Below, piece by piece: positions 1 to 8,372 of a stretch of 64,000 nt of DNA. The position numbers and the translations under genes are program-made. The notes beneath the pieces are model-generated. The model made no database searches. It was not told the origin of the DNA and worked only from the letters and a program-made list of their open reading frames with translations. How positions within the stretch are numbered: position 1 is the first letter of the stretch; every line of letters begins with the position of its first letter. Origin of the DNA: SCGC-AAA076-P13 sp964276145 (GTDB taxonomy: Bacteria; Pseudomonadota; Gammaproteobacteria; Magnimaribacterales; D2472); the NCBI GenBank assembly GCA_964276145.1, contig CAXYDN010000007.1, positions 248,001 to 312,000 of the forward strand. The letters run 5' to 3'.

Positions 1-2017
1 CTGAAATTAACATTCCGTCAGTTGAGTTTTGAAAGTAGGTAGAATTTAGAAGCATTGCTCCATCCATGAGAATACCTTTAAAACCTAATTCAAAAACACC
101 TGTTTCTTCAGGATCATATGGATCTGGTGTTCCAGTTTCGTTTGGGTTATTACCACCTGCTTTTACAGCAGTAGTATAACTTCCATAAATCATTACATCA
201 TCTGAAAGATCATGTTGAAGTGCTACTTTATAAGCTGTTGAATCATCAGATTCCACAACGGTTGTTGGGAAGAAACCATATTCACCTGATACTCTTTGAG
301 ATAATGGATATCTATCATAACCACAACTAAAGGTAGTTATACATGATTGAATATTATCAGTCACTGTGTCATCGTTGTATCTTAAGCCTAAAGTTAGTTT
401 GGTTGCATCTGAAAAGTCTAAATACATTTCACCAAATAAAGCAAAAGATTCTGTATGAACGTGATCATCATTTAAATAACCTTGTAATTCTGTGGGTACT
501 TCATATTGCGGTGTAGCATTTAGTAATGCCATTAGGCCTGCAGGTGTTAAAGTTCCAGGAGCTCCTAAAACTAAAGGTAGAAATAAATCAGTAGAGCCAT
601 AACCAGTAAGAGCTCCGCCGAATACCGGTATATTATATGGGTGTTGTGCAGCTATACTAATCATATTCCAGGCCGCAGTTTGAATCTGATATACATTGTG
701 ATTTTTTGAATCAAGAGTGTATGCCCCAACAGTATAATTAAATGGTCCATCAAAATTAGAGATCAGTGAAGCTTCAAATTGTTTGCCATATGTTCTTACA
801 TTTGAAAATTCGTATGTTCTGTCAGAATCAATGTCTTCACAAAAACCTTTTCCAAACCCACCAAAACAACCGTTCCAAGAGATTGGTCCGAGACCAAATT
901 GAGGAGCAAGACCTACAAAAGGTTCGCTAGCAACGGAATAATCATTATCATTCATATGATAATAGTCTCTATGGCCATATGAATATTTAAAATTCAATGT
1001 TAAATCGTCTCTAAGCTCATGATTTAACTCAAGAGTTGAAAATCTAGCTGTTTGTTGATGAACAGGATCCCTATCTAAGTTTGCAAATCTAAAACTATCT
1101 GGACTCACTGTATTAGCATATGAGTTCGTATTGGCAGTAAAGTCCAAAGCTGCAATTAAGTTAAATAAAGCAGCTGTACTTCCTCTTGAATCAGGAGTTG
1201 CATTTGGCTGACCTCTCTCTAAAGGGTTACACCCATATAAAGGATGAGGATCACAATATACAGTTCCAACATTTGTTCTATTATCATCTCCTTCAAATTG
1301 TTCTGTGGTTAGCTTTAGAGTTGTGCTGTCTCCAATATCCCAATCCATAGAAAATCTTAAGCCCCAGCTATCAATATCATTAAAATCATTGCCTGTATTG
1401 ATATTATGTGTCGTCCCGTCTCTTTTCTTTGAAACTAACGCAAGTCTTGTTCTTATAGATTCTGTAATAGGTATGTTTACATGAGCATTAAATTGCTTAG
1501 TTGATAAATTACCTAATTCAATGTTGTATGAAGCTCCAAATTCTCTTGTGGGTCTGGCAGTTATCATATTAATAATACCGCCAACAGCATTTCTTCCAAA
1601 TTTAGTTCCTTGAGGTCCTTTTAAAACCTCTATTCTCTCCACATCAAAAAATCCAATATCAGCAATGGATGAAGAATTGTAGTTATGGCCATTAGAGGCT
1701 GTAACTATTGAGCCAATAACAGCTGCGCCAACCCCATATGATCCTGTGCCTCTCATGGAATAACTGGCACCAGAGCCAATACCCTTGTCTATAACTAAAC
1801 CTGGAACAACCTCAGCAAGATCACTGATATCTTCAATCATATTTTCAGCAATACTTTCTGAAGTAAATGCCTCAATGGATAATGCAATATCTTGAATAGA
1901 TTCGCTTTTCTTAGTTGCTGTAACAACGACTTCCTCAACTTCCTGAGACAAAGTACTTAATGAAAAGAAAAATAAAGCAGTGAAAGTAACAAAAGAAAAT
2001 TTTGATAACTTGTTCAT
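1..2017 (-). CDS. TonB-dependent outer-membrane receptor (3' end beyond window)
   Basis: About 672 codons are visible. Translation begins MNKLSKFSF with a hydrophobic signal peptide to about residue 24, followed by a TonB-box-like EEVVVTATKK, then a plug domain including the typical VERIEVLKGPQG and FGRNAVGGIINM segments near residues 125-150, and then alternating beta-barrel strands. These receptors import siderophores, vitamins, glycans or other substrates across the outer membrane using TonB-ExbBD energy. The start is supported by a strong AGGGGGG Shine-Dalgarno just upstream on the minus strand. The C-terminal barrel strands and terminal aromatic residue lie before base 1, so this is an edge truncation rather than a pseudogene. 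No neighbour indicates the substrate. The 2018-2165 upstream gap is AT-rich and presumably carries the promoter; I could not fix one. Confidence 0.93.
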   Translation of the reverse strand, partial: MNKLSKFSFVTFTALFFFSLSTLSQEVEEVVVTATKKSESIQDIALSIEAFTSESIAENMIEDISDLAEVVPGLVIDKGIGSGASYSMRGTGSYGVGAAVIGSIVTASNGHNYNSSSIADIGFFDVERIEVLKGPQGTKFGRNAVGGIINMITARPTREFGASYNIELGNLSTKQFNAHVNIPITESIRTRLALVSKKRDGTTHNINTGNDFNDIDSWGLRFSMDWDIGDSTTLKLTTEQFEGDDNRTNVGTVYCDPHPLYGCNPLERGQPNATPDSRGSTAALFNLIAALDFTANTNSYANTVSPDSFRFANLDRDPVHQQTARFSTLELNHELRDDLTLNFKYSYGHRDYYHMNDNDYSVASEPFVGLAPQFGLGPISWNGCFGGFGKGFCEDIDSDRTYEFSNVRTYGKQFEASLISNFDGPFNYTVGAYTLDSKNHNVYQIQTAAWNMISIAAQHPYNIPVFGGALTGYGSTDLFLPLVLGAPGTLTPAGLMALLNATPQYEVPTELQGYLNDDHVHTESFALFGEMYLDFSDATKLTLGLRYNDDTVTDNIQSCITTFSCGYDRYPLSQRVSGEYGFFPTTVVESDDSTAYKVALQHDLSDDVMIYGSYTTAVKAGGNNPNETGTPDPYDPEETGVFELGFKGILMDGAMLLNSTYFQNSTDGMLIS

Positions 2018-2165
2018 AGAAACCCCCCTATTGGTTTTATCAAACTAATTATTATTAAAACTATAGCATTAATTATTATATTTATACATATTTTTTAGAT
2101 ATATTAAATATGTGTAAATATAAACTATACTGTATATGCTATATGCTTATAAAAAAATAAAGTCT

Positions 2166-2366
2166 TTAGTCTTCTTTATGCCAGGGATGACATTTTGAAA
2201 TTCGTTTGATTGCTAAGATGCTTCCTTGAAAAGCACCAAACTCTTCAATTGATTCAATAGCATACTGAGAGCATGTTGGGTTAAATCTGCATGAAGGCGG
2301 AAATAAGGGAGATATAAAATATCTATAAAACTTTATTGGTAGTATGAATAATTTTTTTATTACCAT
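2166..2366 (-). CDS. yidD: YidD-type membrane protein insertion efficiency factor
   Basis: A 66-residue protein with an amphipathic N-terminus (IKFYRYFISPLFPPSCRF) and the family signature CRFNPTCSQYAIES followed by KCHPWH. YidD acts at the inner membrane and helps YidC-dependent insertion. It is shorter than usual homologues (about 80 residues) and ends right after HPWHKED, lacking the GGxDPVP-like tail. It starts 5 nt downstream of thrS in the same direction, so it is probably cotranscribed with it. In most gammaproteobacteria yidD lies between rnpA and yidC, so the location is unusual. Family assignment is strong; whether the short form is fully functional is not known. Confidence 0.9.
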   Translation of the reverse strand: MVIKKLFILPIKFYRYFISPLFPPSCRFNPTCSQYAIESIEEFGAFQGSILAIKRISKCHPWHKED

Positions 2367-2371
2367 TATTT

Positions 2372-4303
2372 TTATTGCGGATTAGCATTTTCATTAGATA
2401 GAATCTTAAGTGCTTCATTTAAGTCCATGCTTTCTGTTTTATCACTCCCCATTCTTCTGATTGAGACCGAGTTAGATTCTTTTTCTCTTTTGCCTAATGC
2501 CATAATTACAGGAACCTTAGCTGCGCTATGTTCTCTAACTTTATAACTAATTTTTTCATTCCTGAGATCAGAATGACATCTGATTCCAGTTTTCTCTAAT
2601 GAAGTAATTACATTAGCTGCATAGTCATCAACCTCAGATACTATTGTTGCAACTACCACTTGAACAGGGGCTAGCCAAAAAGGTAATTTACCTGAATAGT
2701 TTTCTATTAAAACCCCGATAAACCTTTCAAATGATCCAAGAACAGCTCTATGAATCATAACTGGTATATGTTTTTGACCGTCCTCACCAACAAATTCAGC
2801 ATCCAGCCTATCAGGTAAGTTAAAATCTGCTTGGAATGTTCCACACTGCCACTCCCTTCCAATAGCATCTGTTAAAACAAAATCTAATTTAGGACCATAA
2901 AATGCTCCATCACCCTCTTCAATCTCATACGGTAAATCAAGTTTTTTGATTGCTGATTCGAGAGCATTTTCTGCCTTATCCCAAACCTCATCAGATCCAA
3001 CTCTAGTCTCGGGACGAGTAGATAGCTTTATATCAAATTTATTAAAACCTAAATCTTTATAAATACCAGAAAGTAACTCAATAAAAAGCTTAGTTTCAGA
3101 TTCAATTTGTTCTTCGGTGCAAAAAATATGACCATCATCTTGGGTAAAACCTCTAACTCGCATCAAACCGTGCATAGTTCCTGAAGCTTCGTATCTATGA
3201 CATGAACCAAACTCTGCATATCTTAATGGAAGGTCTCTGTAAGATTTCAGTCCTTGATTATAGACTTGAACATGACAAGGGCAATTCATTGGTTTTAATG
3301 CATTAGTTCTCTTTTCATTAGCATGCTCTTCATCTATTTCAGTAATAAACATATTTTCTCTATATTTATCCCAATGGCCTGAAGCTTCCCAGAGTTTTCT
3401 ATCAACTACTTGAGGGGTGTTAATCTCTTGATAATCATATTCTTGAAGTTTATTACGGATGAAATCTTGAAGTAATCTGTATATCGTCCATCCATTGGGA
3501 TGCCAAAAAACCATTCCGGGAGCTTCTTCTTGAAAGTGAAATAATTGCATTTCTTTTCCAAGCTTTCTATGATCTCTTTTTTCCGCCTCTTCAATTGAAT
3601 GAAGGTAGGCATTTAGATCTTTATCATTTTTCCAAGCAGTACCATAGATCCTTGTAAGCATTTTATTTTTAGAGTCCCCTTTCCAATATGCTCCTGCTAA
3701 TTTTGTTAACTTGAAAGAACCTATATGTTTTAAGCTAGGTAAATGAGGCCCTCGACATAAATCAACAAATTTTTTGTCGTCCTGATAGTAGAGCTGGAAA
3801 TTATCTGCTTGGTCAGATTCTTGAATAATAGATTCTTTATATGGCTCTGCATTCTCTTTAAAAATATTGATCGCATTTTTTTTAGAGTGAAATGATTTTG
3901 TGATTGATGATTTTAAATCAATAATTTTTTTCATTTCTTTTTCTATTTTTTGAAGATCATCCGGGGAGATTGGTTTTTTGAACTCAAAGTCATAATAAAA
4001 GCCATCTGCTATTGTTGGACCAATAGCAAGTTTAGTATCAGGATATAAATTCTTAACCGCTCGGGCTAAAACTTGAGCAGTTAAAGTATGTCTCATAATT
4101 TCGAGACCTTCTGATGAATCAATAGTAATTATAGAAACTTCGGAATCTTGATTAATAGGATCGGACAGATCTTTTTGTTCGCCATTTACTGAAACTGCAA
4201 TTGCAGCCTTTGCTAAACCTGGTCCAATGTCCAAAGCTAAATCGAGACCAGTTGACCCTGCATTAAGCTCTCTAACGCTTCCATCTGGCAATGTAATATT
4301 CAT
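2372..4303 (-). CDS. thrS: Threonine--tRNA ligase
   Basis: 643 residues, normal length. An N-terminal TGS domain (MNITLPDGSVREL) is followed by the editing domain, then the class II catalytic core with MNCPCH (zinc Cys), the motif 2 arginine region RYAEFGSCHRYE, and the C-terminal HGxx-type anticodon-binding domain. It charges tRNA-Thr in the cytoplasm. The second half of the editing site, CRGPH, is present. The first half, normally HxxxH (RHSxAH), reads RHTLTAQ, so the second histidine is replaced and one residue is inserted. The usual downstream partners infC-rpmI-rplT are absent; yidD follows instead. A divergent tRNA-Arg gene lies upstream, and the thrS promoter must sit in 4304-4383. Confidence 0.98.
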   Translation of the reverse strand: MNITLPDGSVRELNAGSTGLDLALDIGPGLAKAAIAVSVNGEQKDLSDPINQDSEVSIITIDSSEGLEIMRHTLTAQVLARAVKNLYPDTKLAIGPTIADGFYYDFEFKKPISPDDLQKIEKEMKKIIDLKSSITKSFHSKKNAINIFKENAEPYKESIIQESDQADNFQLYYQDDKKFVDLCRGPHLPSLKHIGSFKLTKLAGAYWKGDSKNKMLTRIYGTAWKNDKDLNAYLHSIEEAEKRDHRKLGKEMQLFHFQEEAPGMVFWHPNGWTIYRLLQDFIRNKLQEYDYQEINTPQVVDRKLWEASGHWDKYRENMFITEIDEEHANEKRTNALKPMNCPCHVQVYNQGLKSYRDLPLRYAEFGSCHRYEASGTMHGLMRVRGFTQDDGHIFCTEEQIESETKLFIELLSGIYKDLGFNKFDIKLSTRPETRVGSDEVWDKAENALESAIKKLDLPYEIEEGDGAFYGPKLDFVLTDAIGREWQCGTFQADFNLPDRLDAEFVGEDGQKHIPVMIHRAVLGSFERFIGVLIENYSGKLPFWLAPVQVVVATIVSEVDDYAANVITSLEKTGIRCHSDLRNEKISYKVREHSAAKVPVIMALGKREKESNSVSIRRMGSDKTESMDLNEALKILSNENANPQ

Positions 4304-4383
4304 ATCGAGTATATTATATAGGTAAATAGAAAACTGTATTAGTTCAAAATAGTATTTCTAAGAACAATTAAAATTTTTACTTT

Positions 4384-4458
4384 GCCTTCTTAGTTAAATG
4401 GATATAACAGATCCCTCCTAAGGATTAGTTGCAGGTTCGATTCCTGCAGAGGGCGCCA
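4384..4458 (+). tRNA. tRNA-Arg (anticodon CCU)
   Basis: A 75-nt cloverleaf. Acceptor GCCTTCT pairs with AGAGGGC. The D arm contains AATGGATA. The anticodon stem GATCC/GGATT encloses loop CTCCTAA with anticodon CCT. T arm GCAGG-TTCGATT-CCTGC. Discriminator G and an encoded CCA end. It closely resembles the E. coli AGG-decoding tRNA-Arg. It is transcribed divergently from thrS and convergently with the gene at 4506-4991; the shared terminator follows 4 nt after the CCA. No integrase or duplicated 3' end is seen, so I see no sign of use as an integration site. Confidence 0.96.
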
Positions 4459-4462
4459 TAAA

Positions 4463-4485
4463 AAAACCCTCTAAAAGAGGGTTTT
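4463..4485. terminator. Bidirectional rho-independent terminator
   Basis: Stem AAAACCCTCT / AGAGGGTTTT with an AAA loop. On the minus strand it is followed by a run of Ts and ends the gene at 4506-4991. On the plus strand it follows the tRNA-Arg gene with a weaker TTTTATAT tail. Confidence 0.85.
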
Positions 4486-4505
4486 ATATCTAAAAATTTT
4501 TAGAT

Positions 4506-4991
4506 TTAGTCTTCAAAATCGCTTGATTGAGATATATGAACTCCGCCATAGGTTGCTGAAGAAAAATGTTGCGTTTTAGCAACCCACTTACCGCTCTCAT
4601 TAACCCAATTCATAGTAACTCTTGTTCTATAAGGCTTGCTAACTCCTGCAGTCTCAATAATTCCTTCATAATAGAACCTGACATGAACTACATCCTCTGA
4701 CAATTGAATTGCTTCAGGATAGTGAATATTTAAAGTACCACCTTGGTTTGAATTAGCCCAATCTTGAGCTGATTGAACAACAACAGGTTTGTGAAAACTA
4801 CCATCTGAGTTTGTTCCATAAGTTCCCGAGTTGCTTTCATAAGCAACAACTGTTTCCCAATCCTGATTGTTTCTTGCCTCAAAGTAAGTTTCTAAAGCAT
4901 TTAGAACTTTTTTTTCTGCTGAAGTATGGCCATCAGCAATGACAAAACTAGCTGAAAACAGTATTAAAGTGCTTAATAAATATTTTTTCAT
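4506..4991 (-). CDS. Secreted NTF2-like (SnoaL/DUF4440-type) protein
   Basis: 161 residues. Residues 1-19 (MKKYLLSTLILFSASFVIA) form a clear signal peptide, so the product is probably periplasmic. The mature part begins with a helix (VLNALETYFEARNNQDWETVVAYE) and continues with strands ending in YRTRVTMNWVNESGKWVAKTQHFS, a pattern like the NTF2/SnoaL cone fold. A strong AAGGAGAG Shine-Dalgarno supports the start. It is monocistronic: own upstream gap and a terminator shared with tRNA-Arg. Function unknown; such domains can be small-molecule-binding, enzymatic or scaffolding, and no catalytic residue can be assigned. The fold call is by pattern only. Confidence 0.6.
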   Translation of the reverse strand: MKKYLLSTLILFSASFVIADGHTSAEKKVLNALETYFEARNNQDWETVVAYESNSGTYGTNSDGSFHKPVVVQSAQDWANSNQGGTLNIHYPEAIQLSEDVVHVRFYYEGIIETAGVSKPYRTRVTMNWVNESGKWVAKTQHFSSATYGGVHISQSSDFED

Positions 4992-5057
4992 TCTTATTCT
5001 CTCCTTTAAATTAATGATTGTTAATAATACATTATAAAATCAGAAAAAATTACAGTT

Positions 5058-5663
5058 TTAAGGAACTAGCCAGGTAGATGCAAAAGATTCATTCCAAGAA
5101 TGCAATGCCCTTCTATGACCTGAACTTTTCAAATGAAGGAATTCAAGATTATTAAAAGAGAACTTAAGAACTGCAAAATTTATATAACCATCCTCAATGT
5201 TTCCATCTTTCAAGTCGTATTCTTTTGGATCTGATATTTCAAGTGTTGAGCCACCTTTAACTGAATAACACTTTTTTGATCTTGTTGTAGAACCTTCCCA
5301 TGCAGCTTGTGTTACTTGGTCATTATAGTGAACAGATATAGAACCCTGAAGTTTAATTTGAATTTTTAAATTTGGATCATAGCCCAAAACACTTGCTGAA
5401 TTATTTTCACTATAGTGATCTATCTTTGCAGCTCTATAATCTGTATGGAATCTTATATACCTTTCTTTTAAATTAAACTCTCTAAGCACCATCACTCTTG
5501 TTGCTATCTGATTATTATCTATAGAGGATACTGCCAAGGTATGAAAAAGGGTTTTAGCATTTTCAACAGCATTGGTTAGTATTAAATTTGCACTTTCAAG
5601 GGTTTGAGAGATTTCATTATATTCATCAGGCAATTCAGCTTCTAAGCTATTTTGAATGCTCAT
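5058..5663 (-). CDS. Pyridoxamine 5'-phosphate oxidase-like FMN-binding protein
   Basis: 201 residues. The central segment TRVMVLREF...IRFHTDYRAAKIDHYSENN...LGYDPNLKIQIKLQG follows the split-barrel flavin-binding pattern of the PNPOx family. The C-terminus (LEFLHLKSSGHRRALHSW...WLVP) matches the family's dimer and flavin-site ending. Expected to be cytoplasmic, binding FMN or F420 as a dimer. It differs from true PdxH in the region after the RVEG-like strand, where the RPRxSQIGAW segment is absent, so I do not call it pdxH. The start codon overlaps the cysS stop by 4 nt (ATGA), so it is translationally coupled at the end of the folE-maf-cysS group. Substrate unknown. Confidence 0.75.
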   Translation of the reverse strand: MSIQNSLEAELPDEYNEISQTLESANLILTNAVENAKTLFHTLAVSSIDNNQIATRVMVLREFNLKERYIRFHTDYRAAKIDHYSENNSASVLGYDPNLKIQIKLQGSISVHYNDQVTQAAWEGSTTRSKKCYSVKGGSTLEISDPKEYDLKDGNIEDGYINFAVLKFSFNNLEFLHLKSSGHRRALHSWNESFASTWLVP

Positions 5664-7048
5664 ACTTTTAAGGTCCAGTCAGTTCCAGATTCAGTATCTT
5701 TAATTTCAATATTCATATCTAACAATTGCTGCCTTATGGAATCTGCTTTATCAAAGTCTTTGTCCTTTTTTGCATCAAGTCTTTGTAGGATGAGAGCATC
5801 GATCATATTAGTATCTAAGTCCTCTTTGTCATGATTAAACCAATCTGAGTAGTCTTCTTGGCAAATACCCATAAGTTCATTTGCTAAAAGTAATTTAGAT
5901 TTAAATTCTGGTAAATCCTTATCAGAAATATTTTTAAAATCTTTGATCATTTTATTAAGATTTGCTAACAAGCCTGGGGTATTTAAATCATCTAAAAGAG
6001 GTGAAATGAAACCCATTGAAGATTCGTTTATTTCTGAGGGCTTTATATCTTTTAGATCAGATAATACTTTGTATATCTTATCTAATAGTTTTTTTGCTTG
6101 ATGGATAACTTTATCGTTCCAATCCAAAGCTTGTCTATAATGAGAAGAGAGGAGTGACAGTCGAATTACTTCACCATGATTATTCTCTGTTAAATCTTTA
6201 ACTAAAGAAATATTACCCAAAGATTTAGACATTTTTTCTCCATTAACCGTAACAAATCCATTATGCATCCAATAATTAACATAAGATTTTGGATCACTTG
6301 TACCTGCTGAAGAACAACAACTTTGAGCAATTTCATTTTCATGATGTGGAAAAGTTAAATCTCTACCTCCACCATGAATATCAAAAGGGAGTCCTAAAGT
6401 TTTTTCTGACATTGCAGAGCATTCAGTATGCCAGCCTGGCCTTCCATAGCCCCATGGTGAATGCCATCCTGGCTGCTCATTATTGCTTGGCTTCCATAAA
6501 ACAAAGTCAGCTGGATCTTTCTTGAATGGAGCAACCTCAACCCTACTTCCAGCAATTTGTTCATCACGATTTCTTTTAGAAAGTTTTCCATAATTCTCAT
6601 ATGAAGGAACATGAAATAAAACATGGCCATTTTTTTCATATGCATGATTTTTAGAAATAAGATCTTCGATAAGCTCTATCATTTCTGAAATGTATTCAGT
6701 TGCTTTGGGTTGGATGTCAGGAGCCTTTACTAGTAGCTTTGACATATCCTCATTGTAAATATCAGTATATTTTTGAGTTATTTCATTTATGGGAACATTG
6801 AGCTCATTAGCTGCATCAATTATCTTGTCATCGATATCGGTTATATTTGAAACATATGTAACCTTAGGGTACGCATACCTTAATACTCTTACAAAGGTAT
6901 CAAATACAACTGCCATCCTTGCATTACCAACATGAGCATAATTGTATACAGTTGGGCCACAAGCATAAATCTTGATATGATTCTGATCTAGAGGAATAAA
7001 GTTTTCTTTTTTTCCAGAAAAAGTATTAAATATTTTTAAGTCTTTCAT
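5660..7048 (-). CDS. cysS: Cysteine--tRNA ligase
   Basis: 462 residues, close to the usual 461. Class I synthetase with the zinc Cys and HIGH-like motif in YACGPTVYNYAHVGNAR, the zinc-binding GWHTECSAM segment, HGGGRDLTFPHHENE and the KMSKSLGN loop. It activates cysteine and charges tRNA-Cys in the cytoplasm. Its start overlaps the maf stop by 4 nt and its stop overlaps the start of the PNPOx-like gene, giving a tight four-gene unit folE-maf-cysS-PNPOx. No editing domain is expected in this family and none is seen. Confidence 0.98.
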   Translation of the reverse strand: MKDLKIFNTFSGKKENFIPLDQNHIKIYACGPTVYNYAHVGNARMAVVFDTFVRVLRYAYPKVTYVSNITDIDDKIIDAANELNVPINEITQKYTDIYNEDMSKLLVKAPDIQPKATEYISEMIELIEDLISKNHAYEKNGHVLFHVPSYENYGKLSKRNRDEQIAGSRVEVAPFKKDPADFVLWKPSNNEQPGWHSPWGYGRPGWHTECSAMSEKTLGLPFDIHGGGRDLTFPHHENEIAQSCCSSAGTSDPKSYVNYWMHNGFVTVNGEKMSKSLGNISLVKDLTENNHGEVIRLSLLSSHYRQALDWNDKVIHQAKKLLDKIYKVLSDLKDIKPSEINESSMGFISPLLDDLNTPGLLANLNKMIKDFKNISDKDLPEFKSKLLLANELMGICQEDYSDWFNHDKEDLDTNMIDALILQRLDAKKDKDFDKADSIRQQLLDMNIEIKDTESGTDWTLKV

Positions 7049-7680
7049 GCTTTTTTACTTAGATCTAATACATTCATTTCTCTTAGAGCATTTAATAATG
7101 GTAATAATGGCATGCCTCTTACAGTGTATGAAGAGCCATCAACTGAAGAGAATAAATTACATCCCAGAGATTCAAATTTATATGCACCAGCAGCATTAAT
7201 TGGATTCTCTAATTCAACATAATTGATAATTTCTTCTTCTGAAAGATTGTGCATTTTCATTGTGACAACTTCAGAGTATTCCCATAATGATTTTCCATTC
7301 TTAAATAAGCATACCCCACTATGTTGAAAGTGAACTGTACCCGATAGTAATTTAAGATTTTCAACTGCTTTTTTGACCGAGCCAGGCTTATCAAAGACTT
7401 GTGAATCACAAACACACATCTGATCACCACCTATGACTACATGATTTGGATTATCAATACTAACATTAATAGCTTTTGCACTAGCAAGCTTGATTACCTG
7501 TTGTTCGAATGGAAGTCTATGCATCTCTTTTTTTAAGGCATCTTCATCGGTATCTGTTTTGATAACTTCAAAGCAGATTCCTGCCTCTTCAAGCATTTGC
7601 TTTCTGCTTTGAGAACCAGAAGCCAATATTAATGGGATTTTTGGACTGATACTTGCAGAAAGTACCTTTTCCGAACTCAT
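7045..7680 (-). CDS. Maf/YceF-type nucleoside triphosphate pyrophosphatase
   Basis: 211 residues. The Maf signature LILASGSQSRKQML occurs near residue 16 and the metal/catalytic GGDQ near residue 98. C-terminal features AAGAYKFES and RGMPLLPLL match the YceF subgroup, which hydrolyses modified nucleotides such as 7-methyl-GTP. Cytoplasmic house-cleaning enzyme. It abuts folE (gap 0) and overlaps cysS by 4 nt. The N-terminal about 15 residues before the signature are longer than in E. coli, so a later start is conceivable, but no better internal Met precedes the motif. Confidence 0.88.
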   Translation of the reverse strand: MSSEKVLSASISPKIPLILASGSQSRKQMLEEAGICFEVIKTDTDEDALKKEMHRLPFEQQVIKLASAKAINVSIDNPNHVVIGGDQMCVCDSQVFDKPGSVKKAVENLKLLSGTVHFQHSGVCLFKNGKSLWEYSEVVTMKMHNLSEEEIINYVELENPINAAGAYKFESLGCNLFSSVDGSSYTVRGMPLLPLLNALREMNVLDLSKKA

Positions 7681-8265
7681 TTAGAATTTTTTTGGTGAGT
7701 TTATTAAACTAATAAATTCTTCTCTTGCTTTATTATCATCTCTAAAAATACCAAGCATTCTTGATGTTATGGTACTAGATTCAGTCTTGTGAATTCCTCT
7801 AGTGCTCATGCATCCATGTCCTGCATCTATAACAACAGCAACACCTTTTGGTTGAAGAACATCATTAATAGTATCAGCTATTTGTGCGGTCATAGTTTCC
7901 TGGGTTTGAAGCCTTTTACCAAAAGCATCTACAAGCCTGGCAAGTTTACTAATACCAACAACTCTATTATTAGGAATATAGCCAACGTGAGCTACCCCGA
8001 TGATTGGAACCATATGATGCTCACAATGAGATTCAACTCTTATATCACGGACAATTACAGCATCATCATACCCCTCTACTTCCTCGAAAGTTTTGTTTAA
8101 AATTTCAACCGGATCATCGTGATAGCCTGAGAAAAATTCTTTATAAGCTTTAGCAACTCTCTTAGGTGTTTCTATTAGACCTTCTCTATCTGGATCATCA
8201 CCAGCCCATAGAATTAGTTTTCTTACTGCATCTAAAACTTCAACTTCACTTGGTTTGTTACTCAT
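7681..8265 (-). CDS. folE: GTP cyclohydrolase I
   Basis: 194 residues, typical of type I FolE. The zinc and catalytic residues lie in SHCEHHMVPIIG and GHGCMSTRGI, and TQETMTAQIADTI is the conserved helix. It converts GTP to 7,8-dihydroneopterin triphosphate, the first step of folate synthesis. A Shine-Dalgarno AGGA lies about 7 nt upstream of the ATG. First gene of a co-directional group with maf, cysS and a PNPOx-like gene. Its promoter should lie in 8266-8330, next to the terminator of the preceding gene. Confidence 0.97.
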   Translation of the reverse strand: MSNKPSEVEVLDAVRKLILWAGDDPDREGLIETPKRVAKAYKEFFSGYHDDPVEILNKTFEEVEGYDDAVIVRDIRVESHCEHHMVPIIGVAHVGYIPNNRVVGISKLARLVDAFGKRLQTQETMTAQIADTINDVLQPKGVAVVIDAGHGCMSTRGIHKTESSTITSRMLGIFRDDNKAREEFISLINSPKKF

Positions 8266-8328
8266 TATGTTTCCTGTAAATATAGAATTATTTTATATGA
8301 TAATTAATAAATTTAAAAAATATTTAAT

Positions 8329-8354
8329 AAAAAAGGGAGCTTTAATTGCTCCCT
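8329..8354 (-). terminator. Rho-independent terminator of the PuuD-like gene
   Basis: On the minus strand the stem GGGAGC/GCTCCC with a 7-nt loop is followed by TTTTTTATTA. It lies 19 nt past the stop codon of the gene at 8373-9014. Confidence 0.82.
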
Positions 8355-8372
8355 ATCAAGAGTATAACTAAA

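Noticed and set aside
3406..3612. 68-codon frame inside thrS on the same strand in another phase
   Set aside because: Fully contained in thrS coding sequence; no independent start signal.
4384..4458. tRNA-Arg as an integration site
   Set aside because: No integrase, no duplicated tRNA 3' end and no foreign-looking segment nearby.
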